Assembly (NCBI GenBank): GCA_903843705.1
Contig: CAIMQW010000093.1
Coordinates: 1-64,000, forward strand
Source of the DNA: an uncultured Holophagaceae bacterium
GTDB lineage: Bacteria > Acidobacteriota > Holophagae > Holophagales > Holophagaceae
Direction: 5' to 3'
Length of the DNA stretch: 64,000 nt
The translations under genes and the position numbers were made by a program. Below are positions 47,692 through 56,306 of this stretch, piece after piece. Below the pieces are notes generated by a model. The model had not been told where the DNA came from. It searched no databases and saw only the letters and a program-made list of their open reading frames with translations. The number at the start of each line of letters is the position of its first letter. Position 1 is the stretch's first letter.

Positions 47692-48318
47692 GTGCTGGTG
47701 TTCGACCTCGAGCCCCTGGAATGCCGCGTGCTCGGCTGCCTCCTGGAGAAGCAGCTGAGCACCCCAGACATCTACCCCTTGTCCCTCAACAGCCTGATGA
47801 ACGCCTGCAATCAATCCAGCAACCGGGACCCTGTGCTCTCGGTCGGCGAGGGCGAGGTCCAGGCTGCCGTGGACACCCTGATCCAGCGGGGTCTCGCGGA
47901 GCACTGGCCCGGCCGCGTGGTCAAGATCGCCCACACCGCCAAGCCCACCTGGAACCTGTCCGTGCAGGAGGCGGCCCTGCTGGCGGAGCTGCTGCTCCGT
48001 GGTCCCCAGACCTCCGGCGAGCTGCGCACAAACACCCGGCGCATGTACCCCTTCCCAGATCTCGCCGAAGTCGAGGGCTGCCTGGCGGTGCTGATGGAGG
48101 CCGAGCCGCCGCTAGTGGCCCGCCTGCCCCGGGCCCCGGGTGCAAGGGAAGCCCGCGTGGCCCAGCTCTTGGCGGGTCCCGTGGAGACCGGTGCCACCCC
48201 CGAAGCCGCCCCCGCCCGCACGAGCCGCATGGAGGAGCTCGAGGCGGAAGTGAGCGCTCTCCGCACCGAGCTGGCCAAGCTCCGCCAGGCCTTCGAGGTC
48301 TTCCGGGACCAGTTCTAG
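47692..48318 (+). CDS. DUF480/YceH-family protein
   Basis: 208 residues from GTG. Winged-helix-type family: LEPLECRVLGCLLEKQLSTPDIYPLSLNSL (start), NACNQSSNRDPVL, LRGPQTSGELRTNTRRM, and a C-terminal coiled coil (MEELEAEVSALRTELAKL). The family is widespread and of unknown role. Five bases after thiG. The tail overlaps the convergent Old Yellow Enzyme gene by 4 bases. Confidence 0.92.
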   Translation: MLVFDLEPLECRVLGCLLEKQLSTPDIYPLSLNSLMNACNQSSNRDPVLSVGEGEVQAAVDTLIQRGLAEHWPGRVVKIAHTAKPTWNLSVQEAALLAELLLRGPQTSGELRTNTRRMYPFPDLAEVEGCLAVLMEAEPPLVARLPRAPGAREARVAQLLAGPVETGATPEAAPARTSRMEELEAEVSALRTELAKLRQAFEVFRDQF

Positions 48319-49397
48319 GGATTCAGACCTGGATAGTCCGTGTAGCCCTTCTCTCCGGGGGTGTAGAAGGTGGCCATGTCATAGGCGGCCAGCGGCGCGC
48401 CGGCCTGGAGGCGGGCCGGGAGATCTGGGTTCGAGATGAAGGGGCGGCCGAAGGCGATCAGGTCCGCCCGGCCCGCGGCCAGGTCCGCCTGCGCCCGCTC
48501 GCGGTCGTAGCCGCCACTCAGAATCAGCGTGCCGCGGTAGGCCTCCCGGATCTTCTGGACCGTCGTCGGCGCCACCGCGGGCGCGCCCATGGGGCTGTGG
48601 TCCACCAGGTGGAGGTAGACGAGACCCAGACCATCGACCTGCCGAGCCAGGGTGGTGTAGGCCACCTCGGTCTCCGCGAAGGGTGCGATGTCGTTGAACA
48701 CGCCATGGGGGGACAGCCGGATGCCCACCCGGTCCTTCCCGATGGCAGCCACCGCCGCGGCAGCCACCTCCAGGGTGACGCGGCTACGGTTCTCGAGGGA
48801 GCCGCCGTAGGCGTCTGTGCGGGTGTTGGAGCCTGGATTGAGGAACTGCTCCAGCAGGTAGCCATTGGCAGCGTGGAGCTCCACCCCGTCGAAGCCTGCC
48901 TCCACCGCGTTGGTGCAGCCCTGGGCGAATTCCGCCACGACCTGCCGGATGTCCACATCGCTCATGCCCCGGGGCACGGGGTGCGGCTGCAGGCCCTGGG
49001 TGTCCGTCCAGATCTCCCCCGCCGCGGCCACCGCCGACGGCGCCAGGACCTCGGCCCCTACAGGCAGGTTGGCCGCATGGCCGATGCGTCCCGTGTGCAT
49101 CAACTGGAGGAAGAGGTGCCCGCCCTGGGCATGCACGGCGGCCGTCACCGCCTTCCAGCCCACCAGCTGGGCCTTAGAAAAGATGCCTGGAATGCGAGGG
49201 TAGCCGAGACCATTGGGAGAGGGCGAGGTGCCTTCGGTGATCAGGAGCCCAGCGCTGGCGCGCTGGCCGTAATACGTTGCCACCAGTTCCCCGGGGACGT
49301 TGCCGAGGGACCGGTTGCGGGTCATGGGGGCCATGACCACACGATTCGAGAGGGTGAGGGGGCCGAGAGGGGCGGAGCTGAAGAGGTCGCGACTCAT
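48315..49397 (-). CDS. Old Yellow Enzyme family alkene reductase
   Basis: 360 residues. FMN-dependent barrel: LSNRVVMAPMTRNRS, QLMHTGRIGHA, GFDGVELHAANGYLLEQFLNP with the catalytic His/Asn pair, TDAYGGSLENRSR, and IAFGRPFISNPDLP. Reduces activated alkenes or nitro-compounds with NAD(P)H, as NemA does. A 12-bp dyad upstream may be an operator. Confidence 0.93.
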   Translation of the reverse strand: MSRDLFSSAPLGPLTLSNRVVMAPMTRNRSLGNVPGELVATYYGQRASAGLLITEGTSPSPNGLGYPRIPGIFSKAQLVGWKAVTAAVHAQGGHLFLQLMHTGRIGHAANLPVGAEVLAPSAVAAAGEIWTDTQGLQPHPVPRGMSDVDIRQVVAEFAQGCTNAVEAGFDGVELHAANGYLLEQFLNPGSNTRTDAYGGSLENRSRVTLEVAAAAVAAIGKDRVGIRLSPHGVFNDIAPFAETEVAYTTLARQVDGLGLVYLHLVDHSPMGAPAVAPTTVQKIREAYRGTLILSGGYDRERAQADLAAGRADLIAFGRPFISNPDLPARLQAGAPLAAYDMATFYTPGEKGYTDYPGLNP

Positions 49398-49447
49398 GGG
49401 GATCTCCTTTCCAGAAGAGCACCAGAATAGTCACAAACTCAAACAAT

Positions 49448-49459
49448 ATGTTGGAACAT
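49448..49459. promoter_or_regulatory. 12-bp dyad upstream of the alkene reductase
   Basis: ATGTT-GG-AACAT lies in the A/T-rich 62-base gap before the Old Yellow Enzyme gene, immediately after the barstar stop. It could be a repressor site, but it is short and may be chance. Confidence 0.3.
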
Positions 49460-49906
49460 TTAATTTAGCCCCTCGGGCTTTCCTTCTAACAACGCCTGCA
49501 CCCCCTGCTCCAGGTCGCGGAACTGCGAGGGTTCAGCCTGGAGGATCACCCGGAAGGGCCTGGGCGCCAGCTCCTCGGCCACCGCCCGCAGCACGGCCAG
49601 CCAGGTGATGCCATCGATGGGCGGGGCCTCCTGGAAGAGCCGGTCCGCGTCGAGGATCAGGAAGGTGCCCCCCTCAGGCAGGTCCGCGAGCGCATCCCGC
49701 AGGGCATCCCAGGTGCCCCCGAAGTGAGGGGGGAACTGGGCGGCGGCGGCCCACTCGTCCATGAGCCCGTGCCGGGTCCGCATGCGGGCGCCCCGCAACC
49801 ACCAGACCGGCCCCTTGTCCGCAGTGGCGTCCACGAGGGTGGCCGCCGAGCCGCGCCAGACCTGGATCAGGGGATCTCCGGGGGCCGGGTAGGCGAGGCC
49901 GGTCAT
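49460..49906 (-). CDS. barstar-family RNase inhibitor
   Basis: 148 residues. The barstar core is seen as AAAQFPPHFGGTWDALRDALADL (shown here in outline) followed by LILDADRLF. The N-terminal ~45 residues extend beyond the ~90-residue barstar. Its ATG overlaps the RNase stop (ATGA), so inhibitor and RNase are made together. Cytosolic, to protect against the unexported RNase. Confidence 0.88.
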   Translation of the reverse strand: MTGLAYPAPGDPLIQVWRGSAATLVDATADKGPVWWLRGARMRTRHGLMDEWAAAAQFPPHFGGTWDALRDALADLPEGGTFLILDADRLFQEAPPIDGITWLAVLRAVAEELAPRPFRVILQAEPSQFRDLEQGVQALLEGKPEGLN

Positions 49907-50313
49907 TTCACCTCAAGGAAGGTTCGGTAGTGGTCGGTGGTGTACCAGGCCCGGCTGTCGTTGCCGGTCACCAGGCGCTCCGCGCCGCGATTGCGGCCCT
50001 CGGCCCGGGGCCGGACGTCCCACTCGCGATACTCGATGCGCTTCCGCCGGGCGTTGTAGCGGGGCAGCTGGCCCTCGTAGTTGCCGTAGACCCGCCCGCC
50101 CACGAAGCCCGGCGGGGCATAGCCGTGCTGGCGGACATAGGCGAGGGTGTGGCGCACGTGGGCCGGGATGGCGTCGACCTGCACCACGGCCGTGGGCTGT
50201 ACCGGCGCCGGGGGTGCGGCGGGACCAGGACCACAGGCCAGCGCCGACAGGAGGACCCCCAGGCAGACCAGGCCTGCGGCCAGGAGTGCAAGGGTCCTTC
50301 GCCAACGGGTCAT
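49903..50313 (-). CDS. exported barnase/RNase Sa-like guanyl ribonuclease
   Basis: 136 residues. A leader with a lipobox-like LSALAC (Cys27) and a Pro/Ala linker is followed by the microbial RNase fold: IPAHVRHTLAYVRQHG, GRVYGNYEGQLP, YREWDV, GAERLVTG and TDHYRTFLEV. The catalytic set is intact: Glu97, Arg113 and His128. It is predicted to be exported and either lipid-anchored or released. The partner inhibitor is the next gene. Confidence 0.9.
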   Translation of the reverse strand: MTRWRRTLALLAAGLVCLGVLLSALACGPGPAAPPAPVQPTAVVQVDAIPAHVRHTLAYVRQHGYAPPGFVGGRVYGNYEGQLPRYNARRKRIEYREWDVRPRAEGRNRGAERLVTGNDSRAWYTTDHYRTFLEVK

Positions 50314-50343
50314 GGGTCCTCCGGGGCTAGATGAAGTGTACCC

Positions 50344-51639
50344 CTAGGCGGGCTGGTTCGCGGTGGTGATGGTCTCCAGGCCCTTGGCGTCGGGGCCCGT
50401 TTCGGCCCGGCGCAGGAGGTAGGCGAAGAGGAAGCCGAAGAAGCCCAGGCAGCTGAAAATCCACATGCCAAGGTGATAGCCGGCGGGATTCGCGGCGCTG
50501 GCGGAGGAGTGGTCATTGGCCCAGCCGATGAGGAAGTTGAAGCCCGCCAAGCCCACATTCTGGATCAGGGTCATCAGGCCGTAGGCGGTGCCGAGCTTCT
50601 CCTCGGGAACCAGATAGGCCACCGAGGGCCACATCACCGCGGGAATGAGGCTGAAGGCGATGCCCATGAGGGCCATGGGCACGTAGAGGCTCACGTGGGT
50701 GTAGGCCATGAGCAGGTAGACAGGGATCAGCAGGAGGCTGCCCAACATCATGAAGAGGGCCCGCTTGCCGACGCGGTCCACCAGTAGGCCAAAGAGCGGC
50801 GTCCCCACCATGGCGAAGAGGGTCAGCATCGAGGAGAGGAAGCCCCCGGCCTCACGGCTCACGCCGTGGGCATCCTGGAAGAACTTCACGGCAAAAGTCT
50901 GGAAGGGGAAGATGCCGCTGTAGAACGTGATGCAGAGGGCCACCACGTACCAGTAGGTGGGACTGAACTTCAACAGGTCGCCCCAGACCACCTTGTCTGT
51001 GCCCCCCTGGGAGCGCAGCGTGTAGCGCCGGGCTGCCTGATTCTCCATCAGCCAGTAGATCCCCGCCGCGATCACGCAGACCGATCCGAACACCGTGGAG
51101 ATGAGCAGGGGCGTACGCCAGGAGCCGAAGGCCGAGTGAGCCCATGTGGGGCTGTTGAGGGCCGCGAAGGACCCCAGGCGGGCGATGAGCAGGTTGATGC
51201 CGAAGGCGAAGCTCAACTCCTTCCCCCGAAACCACTGGGCCACCGCAGCCGTCACCGCGACGATGAGGCTCTCCGCGCCCAGCCCGAAGATCAGGCGCCC
51301 CGTCGCCATGATGGCGAGGCGGGGGCTCAGGGCCGTCACCGCCGCTCCCAGGAAGCAGAGCAGCGCAAAAATGAAGGTGGCGCGCTTCACCCCGATCCGG
51401 TCGATGAGGATGCCGCCGATGAGCACCATCACCACGTTGGGCACGCTGTAGATGCCCTGCAGCAGGCCAATGTTCGCGTCCGTGAACCCCAGTTGCTTCT
51501 GCAGCACGTCCGCGAGGGGGCTGATGGCGTCATAGACGTAGTAGTTGCCGAACATGGCCAAGCTAATGACCACCAGCACCAGCCAGCGGAAGGCTGGGGG
51601 TGGCGCGGGGCGTTCCTGGGCTGGCACAGACGAGGACAT
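50344..51639 (-). CDS. major facilitator superfamily transporter
   Basis: 431 residues from the ATG at 51639 (GGGAG upstream); the ORF-track extension to 51771 runs into the A/T-rich promoter region. About 12 membrane helices, MFS motif A-like IDRIGVKRA and VDRVGKRA loops, and IFGLGAESLIVA. Substrate not predictable. Divergent from the M4 protease across a 192-base A/T-rich gap, which holds the promoters but no clear box. Confidence 0.88.
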   Translation of the reverse strand: MSSSVPAQERPAPPPAFRWLVLVVISLAMFGNYYVYDAISPLADVLQKQLGFTDANIGLLQGIYSVPNVVMVLIGGILIDRIGVKRATFIFALLCFLGAAVTALSPRLAIMATGRLIFGLGAESLIVAVTAAVAQWFRGKELSFAFGINLLIARLGSFAALNSPTWAHSAFGSWRTPLLISTVFGSVCVIAAGIYWLMENQAARRYTLRSQGGTDKVVWGDLLKFSPTYWYVVALCITFYSGIFPFQTFAVKFFQDAHGVSREAGGFLSSMLTLFAMVGTPLFGLLVDRVGKRALFMMLGSLLLIPVYLLMAYTHVSLYVPMALMGIAFSLIPAVMWPSVAYLVPEEKLGTAYGLMTLIQNVGLAGFNFLIGWANDHSSASAANPAGYHLGMWIFSCLGFFGFLFAYLLRRAETGPDAKGLETITTANQPA

Positions 51640-51831
51640 GGAGCTCCCGAATTGGATAACGCTCCATCCTGCCAGCAACAGGGATGAGGCCTTGGAGAGA
51701 AGTGCTGCGATAGAAATTGTTTTCTTGCTTTTTGGCTGATTGCTTTCTATTTTCAAAACACAATCATTCACTGTTTATTCCTTCTCTTATGTCAGACCAG
51801 TGCGACCCTTCGGTCCTCAAAGGAGTTTCCA

Positions 51832-53523
51832 ATGTCAACCCGCCTTGCCTTTCGCCTGATCGCAGCCGGACTGCTTCTGGTGCCCACCCTCGGGGCGCGC
51901 GACCACGAATCGCCCCTCGCTGCCGAGGCCCAGCGACACCTGGAGGCCCGGGTCTACCAGCTGGGTCTCAGCCGCGACCACAGCTTCGCCACCCGGAACG
52001 TGTTTGAGGAGGCCACGGGCGAAGCCCACGTCCGCCTGAACCAATTCTACAAGGGCGTGCGGGTCTTCGAAGGTGAGTCCATCGTCCACCTCCGGGGCGG
52101 CGCGGTCACCGAGCACACGGATGCCCTGGTCCGAGGCCTCGCCCTGAACGTATCCCCCTCTCTCAGCGCCCCAGAGGCCCTGGCTGTCACCCATGGGCTG
52201 CTCGCACCCCGGGGGGCCTACGCCTACGCGCCCACCGCCGAGATGGTGATCGCCACTCCCACCGAGGGTTCCGAGAAGGGCCGCCCGCCCGCCCCCGCCC
52301 TGGTCTACTACGTGCACACCGAGCTCGAGAACGCCCAGGATGGCATCCGCCACACGGACTTCCTGGTGGATGCCCACACGGGCGCTGTGCTGGAGCAGTG
52401 GAATGCCCTGCACACCGCCGGTGTCACGGCCACCGGCAACAGCCAGTATTCCGGGGTCGTGTCCCTGCCCGCCAACAGCACGGCCACGGGCTTCGAGTTG
52501 CGGGACATGACCCGGGGCGCCCGCGGCACCTTCGGCAACAACGTGGTGACCAACGCCAACCACGCCGCCACGAGCTCCACCGCGGCTGGCACCGTCTACA
52601 CCAGCGCCAGCAACACCTGGGGCGACGGGGCGAACTATGTCGAAGGCAGCGCCACCACCGCTGCCAATGGCCAGACCGCCGCCGTGGACGCGATGTACGG
52701 CATGGCCCAGACCTGGGACTTCTATGCGAAGGTCTTCGGCCGCAACGGCATCGACAATGCGGGTACCGCCACCTACAGCCGGGTCCACATCGGCAGCGGC
52801 TACGACAACGCCTTCTGGTCAGACAGCTGCTTCTGCATGACCTACGGCGACGGGACCAGCTTCCTCACCCTGACCGCCCTCGACGTGGCCGGCCACGAGA
52901 TGAGCCACGGGGTGTGCGCCCGCACCGCCAACCTGGCCTACCGGGCCGAGTCCGGGGGCTTGAACGAGGCCAACTCGGACATCTTCGGCACCCTGGTCGA
53001 GTTCATGGCCCGCGGCGGCGGCAGCAGCATCATCCCCAACTACACGGCGATCACGAGCACCATCGGCACCGTAGCTGGCGCCGTCCCGGCGGCGAACTAC
53101 CTCATCGGCGAGCAGCTCGAGACCAGCGCCTTCCCCAAGCCCCTCCGCTACATGTACAAGCCGAGCCTGGACGGCGCCAGCGCAGACGCCTGGTCCACCA
53201 GCCTCAAGCGGCTCGACGTGCACTACAGCTCCGGCCCCGCGAACCACTTCTTCTTCTTGCTCGCCCACGGCAGCCAGAAGGATGCCTTCTCGGGCGGCAT
53301 CCAGTCCCCTCTGGCCAACGGCGTCACCAGCATCACGGGCCTCGGCAACGACCTGGCCGGGCGCATCTGGTACAAGGCTCTCACCGGCTACATGACCAGC
53401 AGCACGACCTACGCTGGCGCCCGCACCGCCACCCTGAGCGCCTGCACGGCCCTGGGCTACAGCGCTGGCAGCACGGTCTACACCACCGTGAACAGCGCCT
53501 GGCTCGCGGTCAACGTCAAGTAG
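51832..53523 (+). CDS. M4-family (thermolysin-like) secreted metalloprotease
   Basis: 563 residues. Signal peptide MSTRLAFRLIAAGLLLVPTLG, then an FTP/PepSY propeptide (~25-190: ATGEAHVRLNQFYKGVRVFEGE). The catalytic domain has HEMSH at ~354-358 and GGLNEANSDIFG with the third zinc ligand Glu. The C-terminal HYSSGPANHFFFLLAHGS carries the transition-state His. Auto-processed secreted protease. AAAGGAG precedes the ATG, and a strong terminator follows. Confidence 0.95.
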   Translation: MSTRLAFRLIAAGLLLVPTLGARDHESPLAAEAQRHLEARVYQLGLSRDHSFATRNVFEEATGEAHVRLNQFYKGVRVFEGESIVHLRGGAVTEHTDALVRGLALNVSPSLSAPEALAVTHGLLAPRGAYAYAPTAEMVIATPTEGSEKGRPPAPALVYYVHTELENAQDGIRHTDFLVDAHTGAVLEQWNALHTAGVTATGNSQYSGVVSLPANSTATGFELRDMTRGARGTFGNNVVTNANHAATSSTAAGTVYTSASNTWGDGANYVEGSATTAANGQTAAVDAMYGMAQTWDFYAKVFGRNGIDNAGTATYSRVHIGSGYDNAFWSDSCFCMTYGDGTSFLTLTALDVAGHEMSHGVCARTANLAYRAESGGLNEANSDIFGTLVEFMARGGGSSIIPNYTAITSTIGTVAGAVPAANYLIGEQLETSAFPKPLRYMYKPSLDGASADAWSTSLKRLDVHYSSGPANHFFFLLAHGSQKDAFSGGIQSPLANGVTSITGLGNDLAGRIWYKALTGYMTSSTTYAGARTATLSACTALGYSAGSTVYTTVNSAWLAVNVK

Positions 53524-53541
53524 ACCCACCTCCCTTCCTGC

Positions 53542-53576
53542 GGCGCCCAGGGCCTTCCTGGGCGCCGTTGTCGTTT
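53542..53576 (+). terminator. intrinsic terminator after the M4 protease
   Basis: GGCGCCCAGG / CCTGGGCGCC is a perfect 10-bp stem with a 5-base loop (53542-53566), followed by the T-rich GTTGTCGTTT. Confidence 0.85.
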
Positions 53577-53611
53577 GCAGCGCCGCCTCGCCTGTCGGAT
53601 AGTTAGGAGTC

Positions 53612-54346
53612 ATGACCGCCCCCGCCCGCAGGACCTGCCCCAGCTGCCAGACGCGCCTGTCGCCTCTGGCCGCGGAGTGTCCCGAGTGCGGGCTGGGCTT
53701 GGCGCCCCCCCGGCAGAGCCGCCCCCTACTGTTCCAGGCCTCAGCCCTGGCCCAGGTGGCGTTCTCGCCGCCGCCCCGGACCCTCACGGCCCCCGCCCTG
53801 GGCCGGGTGGCGCCCATCGCGGTCGAGGTGAGCCCCGACGAGCTCCTGCAGGCGCCCTTCCGGGACCCCGCGCGTTCCGCCGCACCCGAGCCCGCTCACG
53901 ACCTGCTCCCCCAGCCCGCGCTCGGCGCCGAACCCACCACCAGCTTCTGGCCCCTGGTGAAGGTGGAGGCCACTGAGGCGCTGTTGCTGGCCTGCCTCCA
54001 GGTTCTGGGCCTGCTGCTGCCGGCCTGGGTCCTGGGCGTCCCGCCGGCCCGGTTGCTGACGGGGGCCTGGTACTTCATGGTGCCTTACCTGGTCGCGCTG
54101 TCCTGGGTGCTGTTCCTGGCGCCCCTCGGCCTCACGGGACAGTCGCCAATGATGGGCTATTTCGGAGTCACCCTACCCGAGAATACCCCTGAGCGACGCA
54201 TCGCCTTCTCCCTGGTGCATCTGGTCTCCGTGGCCTGCTTCCCCCTGAGCTTTCTCTGTATGGTGCTGAGCCCCCGCCACCAGACCCTGGCCGAGCTGCT
54301 CAGCGGCCAGGAGTTGCTGGCCCGGCCGGTACCCAGGCTGCGTTAA
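53612..54346 (+). CDS. zinc-ribbon and RDD-like membrane protein
   Basis: 244 residues. N-terminal CPSC and CPEC form a zinc ribbon, then a Pro-rich cytosolic linker (~30-110). Three or four membrane helices follow, with the RDD-like segment GYFGVTLPENTPERRIAFS and SPRHQTLAELLSGQELL near the end. Function unknown. Convergent with the KimA-like pair. Confidence 0.75.
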   Translation: MTAPARRTCPSCQTRLSPLAAECPECGLGLAPPRQSRPLLFQASALAQVAFSPPPRTLTAPALGRVAPIAVEVSPDELLQAPFRDPARSAAPEPAHDLLPQPALGAEPTTSFWPLVKVEATEALLLACLQVLGLLLPAWVLGVPPARLLTGAWYFMVPYLVALSWVLFLAPLGLTGQSPMMGYFGVTLPENTPERRIAFSLVHLVSVACFPLSFLCMVLSPRHQTLAELLSGQELLARPVPRLR

Positions 54347-54356
54347 CCCACCAGCC

Positions 54357-56285
54357 CTAAGGCAGATGCACGGGCACCGAGGTCACGATCACCCCGGTCC
54401 GCAGCAGCAGCGCCGCCTTGATGCGCAAGGCGCTCTGGTTGTGGAGGAACTGCTGCCACCAGTGGGAGGTGATGAACTCGGGCAGGACGACCGTGAGGGC
54501 CAGCTCAGGCTCCGCCTTTAGCAGGCGCTCCACCTCTTCAAGGATCGGCTCCACCATGCGGCGGTAGGGGCTGGGCAGCACCCGCAGGGGGATGCCCATG
54601 CCGTAGCTGGTCCAGTCCTCCCGGAGCCGCTCGATGGCGCTGCTGTCCCGGCCGCCGTCCGACCCCAGGTCCACCGTGATGGCCTCCACCCGGTCGCCGG
54701 AGATGAGGCGGGCGTAGAGGAGGGCCTGCACCACGCCGCCGTGGATGCTGTTGACCAGCACCAGCGCGTGGTGCTTGGGCAGCAGCACCGCGTCCGTCCG
54801 GCTGGCGGCCAGCCGCGAGCGCACCCCGACGTAGTGGCGCCGGATGCCGAGGTGGAGCACCACCAGCAGAGGCACCAGCAGGAGGACGATCCAGGCCCCG
54901 TGGATGAACTTGGTGATGGCGATGTCCAGCAGCACGATTAGGGCCGTGACCGCGCCCAGGCCGTTCACGAACGCCTTCAGATGCCAGTGGCGGCCCCGCA
55001 CCTTCCGCCAGTGGACCACCATGCCCGACTGGCTGAGGGTGAAGCCGATGAACACGCCCGCGGCGTAGAGGGGCAGCAGCACGTCCGTGTTCGCATGGAA
55101 CAGCCACACCAGCAGCGCCGAGAAGAAGAACAGCAGCAGGATGCCGTTGGAGAAGACCAGGCGGTCGCCCTGGCTGGCGAACTGCCGGGGCAGGAAGCCA
55201 TCCCGGGCCTGCAGGGCCGCCAGTCGGGGGAAGTCAGCAAAGGCCGTGTTCGCAGCCACCACCAGGATGGCGAAGGTAAAGCCCTGGACCCCGTAGTAGA
55301 TCAGCTTGGGCAGCCCCTGGCTAACGTCCCCCAGGATGGCCTTGTTCAGCTTGGACAGCAGGGTCTCGGCCACCATGCTGGGGTCCGCGCTGTGCTGGTA
55401 GGTGACGCCAAAGCGATGCGCGAGGAAGGTGATGCCCAGGAACATGGTGCCCAGCAGCAGCACCATCCAGACCATGGTCTTGGCGGCGTTGGGGCCCGCG
55501 GGCTCGCGGAAGGCGGTGGAGCCGTTGCTGATGGCCTCGACGCCGGTGAGGGCGGTGCAGCCCGCGCTGTAGGCCCGCATGAAGACCCACACCATGGACA
55601 GGCCCGCCAGTTGGACGCTCTGCTCCGCCGCCTGCTGGGCTTCCGGCAGCGCGGGGCCCCACCCCAGGAGGATCTGCACCAAGCCATAACCCAGCACCAG
55701 GAGGATGCTGACGACGAACCCATAGGTGGGGATGGCGAACACGATCCCGCTCTCCCGGATGCCCCGGAGGTTCATCAGGGCGATGAAGCCGATGGCCAGG
55801 ATGGTCAGGAAGACATTGTGGCCCGCCAACGCCGGCACCGCCGCCGTGATGGCCGCCACGCCCGAGGAGACCGACACCGCCACCGTCAGCAGGTAGTCAA
55901 TGAGCAGCGAGGCCCCCGCGGTCAGGGCCGGCAGGTCCCCCAGGTTCTCCTTGGCCACGATGTAGGCGCCGCCGCCGCCGGGATAGGCCAGGATGGTCTG
56001 CCGATAGCTGATGGCGAGGATCACCAGCAGGGCCACGATACCCAGGGCCACTGGAATGGACCAGCCGAGGATCCCGTGGCCGGCCACGCCCGCGATCACC
56101 CCCACGCCCGCCACGGGGAGCAGGGCCCCCGACAACGAGGCCATGATCTCCTGGGTGGCGTAGGCCACGGAGGAGAGGGCGTCCGAGCTGAACACCGCCA
56201 GACCGACGGGATTGCTGATCTTGGTGTGGGGCGTCTCCTGGCTCGACAGCCGTCTGCCCAGGAGGATCCGCCTCAGGCTCTGCAT
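54357..56285 (-). CDS. KimA-type potassium transporter (APC superfamily), copy 2
   Basis: 642 residues. Closely follows B. subtilis KimA/YdaO in order: ILLGRRL, SSDALSSVAYATQEI, ISYRQTILAYPGGGGAYIVAKENLG, GCTALTGVEAISNG, VVAANTAFADFP, SNGILLLF and a cytosolic C-terminal domain with PEFITSHWWQQFLHNQSA (parts). KimA is a proton-coupled K+ importer inhibited by c-di-AMP. Tandem with a close paralogue 21 bases upstream. Substrate by homology only. Confidence 0.82.
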   Translation of the reverse strand: MQSLRRILLGRRLSSQETPHTKISNPVGLAVFSSDALSSVAYATQEIMASLSGALLPVAGVGVIAGVAGHGILGWSIPVALGIVALLVILAISYRQTILAYPGGGGAYIVAKENLGDLPALTAGASLLIDYLLTVAVSVSSGVAAITAAVPALAGHNVFLTILAIGFIALMNLRGIRESGIVFAIPTYGFVVSILLVLGYGLVQILLGWGPALPEAQQAAEQSVQLAGLSMVWVFMRAYSAGCTALTGVEAISNGSTAFREPAGPNAAKTMVWMVLLLGTMFLGITFLAHRFGVTYQHSADPSMVAETLLSKLNKAILGDVSQGLPKLIYYGVQGFTFAILVVAANTAFADFPRLAALQARDGFLPRQFASQGDRLVFSNGILLLFFFSALLVWLFHANTDVLLPLYAAGVFIGFTLSQSGMVVHWRKVRGRHWHLKAFVNGLGAVTALIVLLDIAITKFIHGAWIVLLLVPLLVVLHLGIRRHYVGVRSRLAASRTDAVLLPKHHALVLVNSIHGGVVQALLYARLISGDRVEAITVDLGSDGGRDSSAIERLREDWTSYGMGIPLRVLPSPYRRMVEPILEEVERLLKAEPELALTVVLPEFITSHWWQQFLHNQSALRIKAALLLRTGVIVTSVPVHLP

Positions 56286-56306
56286 CCTGCCACCCCAGGA
56301 GGGAGG

